Source: Gemmatimonadota bacterium (lineage in GTDB: Bacteria; ARS69). From it: DNA of 7,387 nt. The position numbers and the translations under genes were made by a program. Under the pieces are notes generated by a model that did no database searches, was not told the DNA's origin, and was given only the letters and a program-made list of their open reading frames with translations. Positions 4,941-7,387 of this stretch are shown here, in pieces; position 1 is the first letter of the stretch; every line of letters begins with the position of its first letter. The stretch lies in assembly GCA_020431545.1 (NCBI GenBank), contig JAGQIB010000345.1, positions 1 to 7,387 on the forward strand, in the 5' to 3' direction.

Positions 4941-6209
4941 CTACGGCCCCTCCTCCTGCACCCGCTCGATGTCCGCCCCCACGGCGCGCAGCTTCTCCTC
5001 GATGCGCTCGTAGCCGCGATCGATGTGGTAGACGCGGCTCACCTTGGTCTCGCCGTCGGCCACGAGGCCGGCGAGGATCAGCGCGGCGGACGCCCGAAGA
5101 TCCGTGGCCATCACGTTCGCGCCGGAGAGTCCGCCGCACGGACGCACCACCGCCGTGTTTCCGTCCAGCCGGATGTCGGCGCCGAGACGCACGAGCTCCG
5201 GCACGTGCGTGAAACGATCGTGGTACACGGTATCCGTGATGACGCTGGGGCCGATGCCCACCGTGGCGAGGGCCATGATCTGCGCCTGCATGTCCGTGGG
5301 AAAGCCGGGATACGGCTCGGTCACGACGTGCACGCCGCGCGGCGGAATCTCGCCGCGAACCCGGATGCGGTCGCCCTCGACGTCCACGCGACTGCCCATG
5401 TCGCGGATCGTGTGGATCACCGAATCGAGATGCGCGGGAGCACACCCCGTCAGCTCGAGCTCGCCGCCGGTGATCCCGGCGGCCGCGAGGAACGTGCCCG
5501 CCTCGATGCGATCGGGAATCACGGCGAACGGAGCCGGAGTGAGACGCTCCACCCCGTGGACGTGCATCGTCTTGCCGCCTTGCCCCTCGATGCGCGCGCC
5601 ACAGGCGTTCAGGAATTCCACGAGGGACACGACCTCCGGCTCGGCCGCCGCGTTCTCCAGCATGGTCTCGCCGCGCGCGGTGGCGGCCGCGAGCAGCGCG
5701 TTGCACGTGGCGCCCACGCTCGAGATCGCGAACGTGATGCGCCCGCCGCGGAGGCCGGTCTTCGGGGCTCTCGCCAGCAGGTACCCGTGCTCCACCTGGA
5801 CCTCGGCGCCGAGGGCTTCCATGGCCGACACGTGAAGGTCCACCGGTCGCGGACCCCAGGCGCAGCCGCCGGGGAGCGACACCTTCGCCTCGCCGAGACG
5901 CGCCAGAAGAGGCCCGAGCACGTAGATGGAAGCACGCATGCGCCGCACGAGATCCCAGGGCGCCTCGCACGAATGAAGGCCGGCGCCGTTCAGCCGCACG
6001 ACGTGGCCTTCCTGCGTGCCCGAGACCCCGAGCGTCTCGAGCAGGCGCAGCAGGGTCCCGATGTCGCGAAGACGGGGAACGTTGTCGATCCGGAGCTCGG
6101 AATCGAACAGGATGGCCGCGGTGAGAATCGGCAGGGCCGCGTTCTTGGAGCCGCCGATCGGAACCGTGCCCTTCAGCGGTCCGTTGCCTCTCAGGACGAT
6201 CGCATCGAT
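4941..6209 (-). CDS. murA: UDP-N-acetylglucosamine 1-carboxyvinyltransferase MurA; non-canonical start (ATC or CTG)
   Basis: MurA transfers enolpyruvate from PEP to UDP-GlcNAc in the cytosol, the first committed step of peptidoglycan synthesis. Read from 6209 the product is 422 residues, very close to E. coli MurA (419). It begins IDAIVLRGNGPLKGTVPIGG, followed by SKNAALPIL with catalytic Lys22-Asn23. The active-site loop SLPGGCAWGPRPVDLH has Cys116 (E. coli Cys115), so the enzyme is predicted to be sensitive to fosfomycin. Asp306 in FPTDMQAQ matches the catalytic Asp305, and MATDLRASAAL and YHIDRGYERIEEKLRALG-like sequence near the C-terminus are typical. No ATG, GTG or TTG occurs in frame between the upstream TGA (6227-6225) and GTG 5999. 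Starting there would lose 70 conserved residues. I place the start at ATC 6209, which aligns with E. coli Met1 and has GAGGGGGG at a spacing of 9. CTG 6194 is the alternative. It overlaps prmC and is the last gene of the operon. Confidence 0.93.
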   Translation of the reverse strand: MDAIVLRGNGPLKGTVPIGGSKNAALPILTAAILFDSELRIDNVPRLRDIGTLLRLLETLGVSGTQEGHVVRLNGAGLHSCEAPWDLVRRMRASIYVLGPLLARLGEAKVSLPGGCAWGPRPVDLHVSAMEALGAEVQVEHGYLLARAPKTGLRGGRITFAISSVGATCNALLAAATARGETMLENAAAEPEVVSLVEFLNACGARIEGQGGKTMHVHGVERLTPAPFAVIPDRIEAGTFLAAAGITGGELELTGCAPAHLDSVIHTIRDMGSRVDVEGDRIRVRGEIPPRGVHVVTEPYPGFPTDMQAQIMALATVGIGPSVITDTVYHDRFTHVPELVRLGADIRLDGNTAVVRPCGGLSGANVMATDLRASAALILAGLVADGETKVSRVYHIDRGYERIEEKLRAVGADIERVQEEGP

Positions 6210-7099
6210 GGGACCACACCCCCCTCACGCGCGATGCCTCGCACGAACCGTGGCCGGCCCGTCAGGTCGCGCTCCCTCCCCACTTCCCGGTACTGCTCCT
6301 CGTTCAGGATCCTAGCCGTTTCCTCGTCCTGCGTCTCGCCGATCTCGAGCACGATCATTCCGCCCGGACGCAGGAAGTCGCGTCCGCGGCGCGCGATGCG
6401 ACGGTGGAAGCCGGTGCCCCCCTCCGGATCGTACAGGGCGGCGGGCGGGTCGTGCTGCACCTCGACCGGGAGCGTCTCGCCCGGTGCGATGTACGGCGGA
6501 TTCGACACGAGGACGTCGATCGCGCCTTCCAGGTCCGCGAAGGCCGAGAAGAGATCGCTGCGCCGGACGTCGACCGCGAGCCCGAGGTCCTCGGCGTTGC
6601 GGCGCGCGATGCGGACCGCCTGCGGGCTCCACTCGCCGGCCGCCACCCGCACGCGGGGCTCGGCACGGAACGCCGCGGCGAGGGCGAGCGCGATGGCGCC
6701 CGTTCCCGTGCAGAGATCGAGGATCCGGATCTCGCGATCGGACTCGCTCGCGAGGCGAGACGCGACGTCGGCGCGGGCGAGCTCGACCAGGAGCTCGGTC
6801 TCCGGACGCGGGATGAACACGCCGGGTTCCACCCGTACGGTGATCTCGTGGAAATCCACGTGGCCCGCCAGCAGCTGCAGCGGTACTCCGCGCCGGCGTT
6901 CCTCGAGCAGGCGCAGGTAGTCGGCGATCGCCTCGATCTCCACGACCTGATCGCGGCGCCGGACGAGCTCGCCGCGGCTGAGACCGGTGACCACCTCGAG
7001 CAGTCGCGTGGCCTCCCAGCGCGGATCGTCGGCCGCGCTACCGACCGCGTCACGCAGGATGGCGGTGCCGGCGTCGCGAAGCTCGCCGTACGATTTCAC
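6191..7099 (-). CDS. prmC: Peptide chain release factor N5-glutamine methyltransferase PrmC
   Basis: PrmC (HemK) uses S-adenosylmethionine to methylate the glutamine of the GGQ motif in release factors RF1 and RF2, which speeds translation termination. The 302-residue product has a helical N-terminal substrate-binding domain (about 1-85), then GVFIPRPETELLVELA (93-108), the SAM-binding motif DLCTGTGAIALAL (128-140), the acidic-strand region AAGEWSPQAV (153-162), and the catalytic NPPY (200-203) that contacts the target glutamine. GGMIVLEIGETQ (246-257) is also family-typical. The GTG start at 7099 overlaps the prfA stop as GTGA (7099-7096), so translation is probably coupled. Its end (TGA 6193-6191) overlaps the MurA reading frame. 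The order prfA-prmC-murA is common in bacteria and puts the enzyme next to its substrate gene. Confidence 0.96.
   Translation of the reverse strand: MKSYGELRDAGTAILRDAVGSAADDPRWEATRLLEVVTGLSRGELVRRRDQVVEIEAIADYLRLLEERRRGVPLQLLAGHVDFHEITVRVEPGVFIPRPETELLVELARADVASRLASESDREIRILDLCTGTGAIALALAAAFRAEPRVRVAAGEWSPQAVRIARRNAEDLGLAVDVRRSDLFSAFADLEGAIDVLVSNPPYIAPGETLPVEVQHDPPAALYDPEGGTGFHRRIARRGRDFLRPGGMIVLEIGETQDEETARILNEEQYREVGRERDLTGRPRFVRGIAREGGVVPSMRSS
6219..6226 (-). promoter_or_regulatory. Probable Shine-Dalgarno of murA inside prmC
   Basis: On the minus strand GAGGGGGG (6226-6219) lies nine bases upstream of the ATC at 6209-6207 and 24 bases upstream of the CTG at 6194. It is the only purine-rich stretch near the expected MurA N-terminus, so it favours initiation at or near 6209. 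It falls within codons for the last residues of PrmC (E-G-G). Confidence 0.4.
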
Positions 7100-7387
7100 G
7101 ATTTTCCGCCGGCCAGCTGCTGCTCGATGATCGTCTCCTGCAGCGCGTCGAACAGTCCGTCGAGCGAGCCGCCCAGCACGCCGTCGATGTCGTGCACGGA
7201 CCAGCCGATGCGGTGATCCGTCACGCGGTTCTGCGGGAAGTTGTACGTGCGGATCTTCTCGGATCGATCGCCGGTGCCGATCTGCGCTCGTCGCGCGTCG
7301 GCGCGTTCCTTCGCCGCGGCCTCGCGCTCCGCCTCGAGAAGACGCGACCGAAGAACCCGCAACGCCTTCGCCTTGTTCTTGTGCTGG
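7096..7387 (-). CDS. prfA: Peptide chain release factor 1 (RF1), C-terminal part, cut by the right window edge
   Basis: The last 97 codons are present. The visible sequence starts QHKNKAKALRVLRSRLLEAE, the region directly after the GGQ loop in RF1 (GGQ itself is outside the window). It continues with GTGDRSEKIRTYNFPQNRVT and then DHRIGW, which is diagnostic of class I release factors. The tail DIDGVLGGSLDGLFDALQ is typical of RF1. RF1 recognises UAA and UAG in the ribosomal A site and triggers peptide release. RF2 would usually show QRQNKARAM-type sequence here, and adjacency to prmC also favours RF1. It ends TGA at 7098-7096, overlapping the prmC start. Confidence 0.95.
   Translation of the reverse strand, partial: QHKNKAKALRVLRSRLLEAEREAAAKERADARRAQIGTGDRSEKIRTYNFPQNRVTDHRIGWSVHDIDGVLGGSLDGLFDALQETIIEQQLAGGKS

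Noticed and set aside
4941..5999. MurA of 352 residues starting at GTG 5999
   Set aside because: The upstream in-frame sequence continues MurA homology for 70 residues, including the essential Lys22-Asn23, so this canonical start would give an inactive enzyme.
6191..6205. ATG at 6205-6203 as the murA start
   Set aside because: It is in the prmC frame and meets TGA after four codons. It would need a frameshift to reach MurA.
4917..6920. 667-codon plus-strand open frame over murA and prmC
   Set aside because: It is the antisense shadow of two conserved housekeeping genes, is of low complexity, and begins just after the terminator with no Shine-Dalgarno.

Overview
The window looks like chromosomal DNA of a high-GC, probably Gram-negative, uncultivated-type bacterium. 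The best lineage clue is the secreted metalloprotease at 2571-4847. It ends in a PNPF...GVYF domain of the FlgD-Ig / type A (T9SS-like) sorting class, which is abundant in Candidatus Eisenbacteria and related FCB-type phyla. This placement is an inference, because no rRNA or other strong phylogenetic marker is present. I see no mobile elements, tRNAs, rRNAs or CRISPR.

Left part (1-2215, all on the minus strand): a protein-quality-control cluster. In transcription order it holds two small heat-shock proteins (2215-1772 and 1698-1321), a YugP-type membrane zinc metallopeptidase (1137-445) and the start of clpB (338 to beyond the left edge). Small Hsps hold unfolding proteins and ClpB, with DnaK, resolves the aggregates, so the order makes functional sense. 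A near-consensus sigma-54 promoter lies upstream of the first hsp20 gene, with symmetric sites further upstream.

Middle (2216-4905): a 355-bp divergent intergenic region, then a plus-strand gene for a secreted reprolysin-like metalloprotease of 758 residues. The protease has a signal peptide, a propeptide, a HExxHxxGxxH catalytic domain, beta-sandwich modules and the C-terminal sorting/FlgD-like domain. A strong hairpin with flanking T and A runs (4864-4905) ends this gene and the converging minus-strand operon.

Right part (4941-7387, minus strand): the conserved operon prfA (3' part) - prmC - murA. PrmC methylates the GGQ glutamine of the release factor encoded by prfA. The two genes overlap by GTGA. 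MurA starts peptidoglycan synthesis.

The most unusual observation is that the complete MurA reading frame has no ATG, GTG or TTG at its conserved N-terminus. It appears to begin at ATC (6209) or CTG (6194), overlapping the end of prmC. The first canonical start would remove the first 70 residues, including the catalytic Lys22. Apart from this, the window is mostly ordinary housekeeping and stress genes. I do not see a clearly new multi-gene system.
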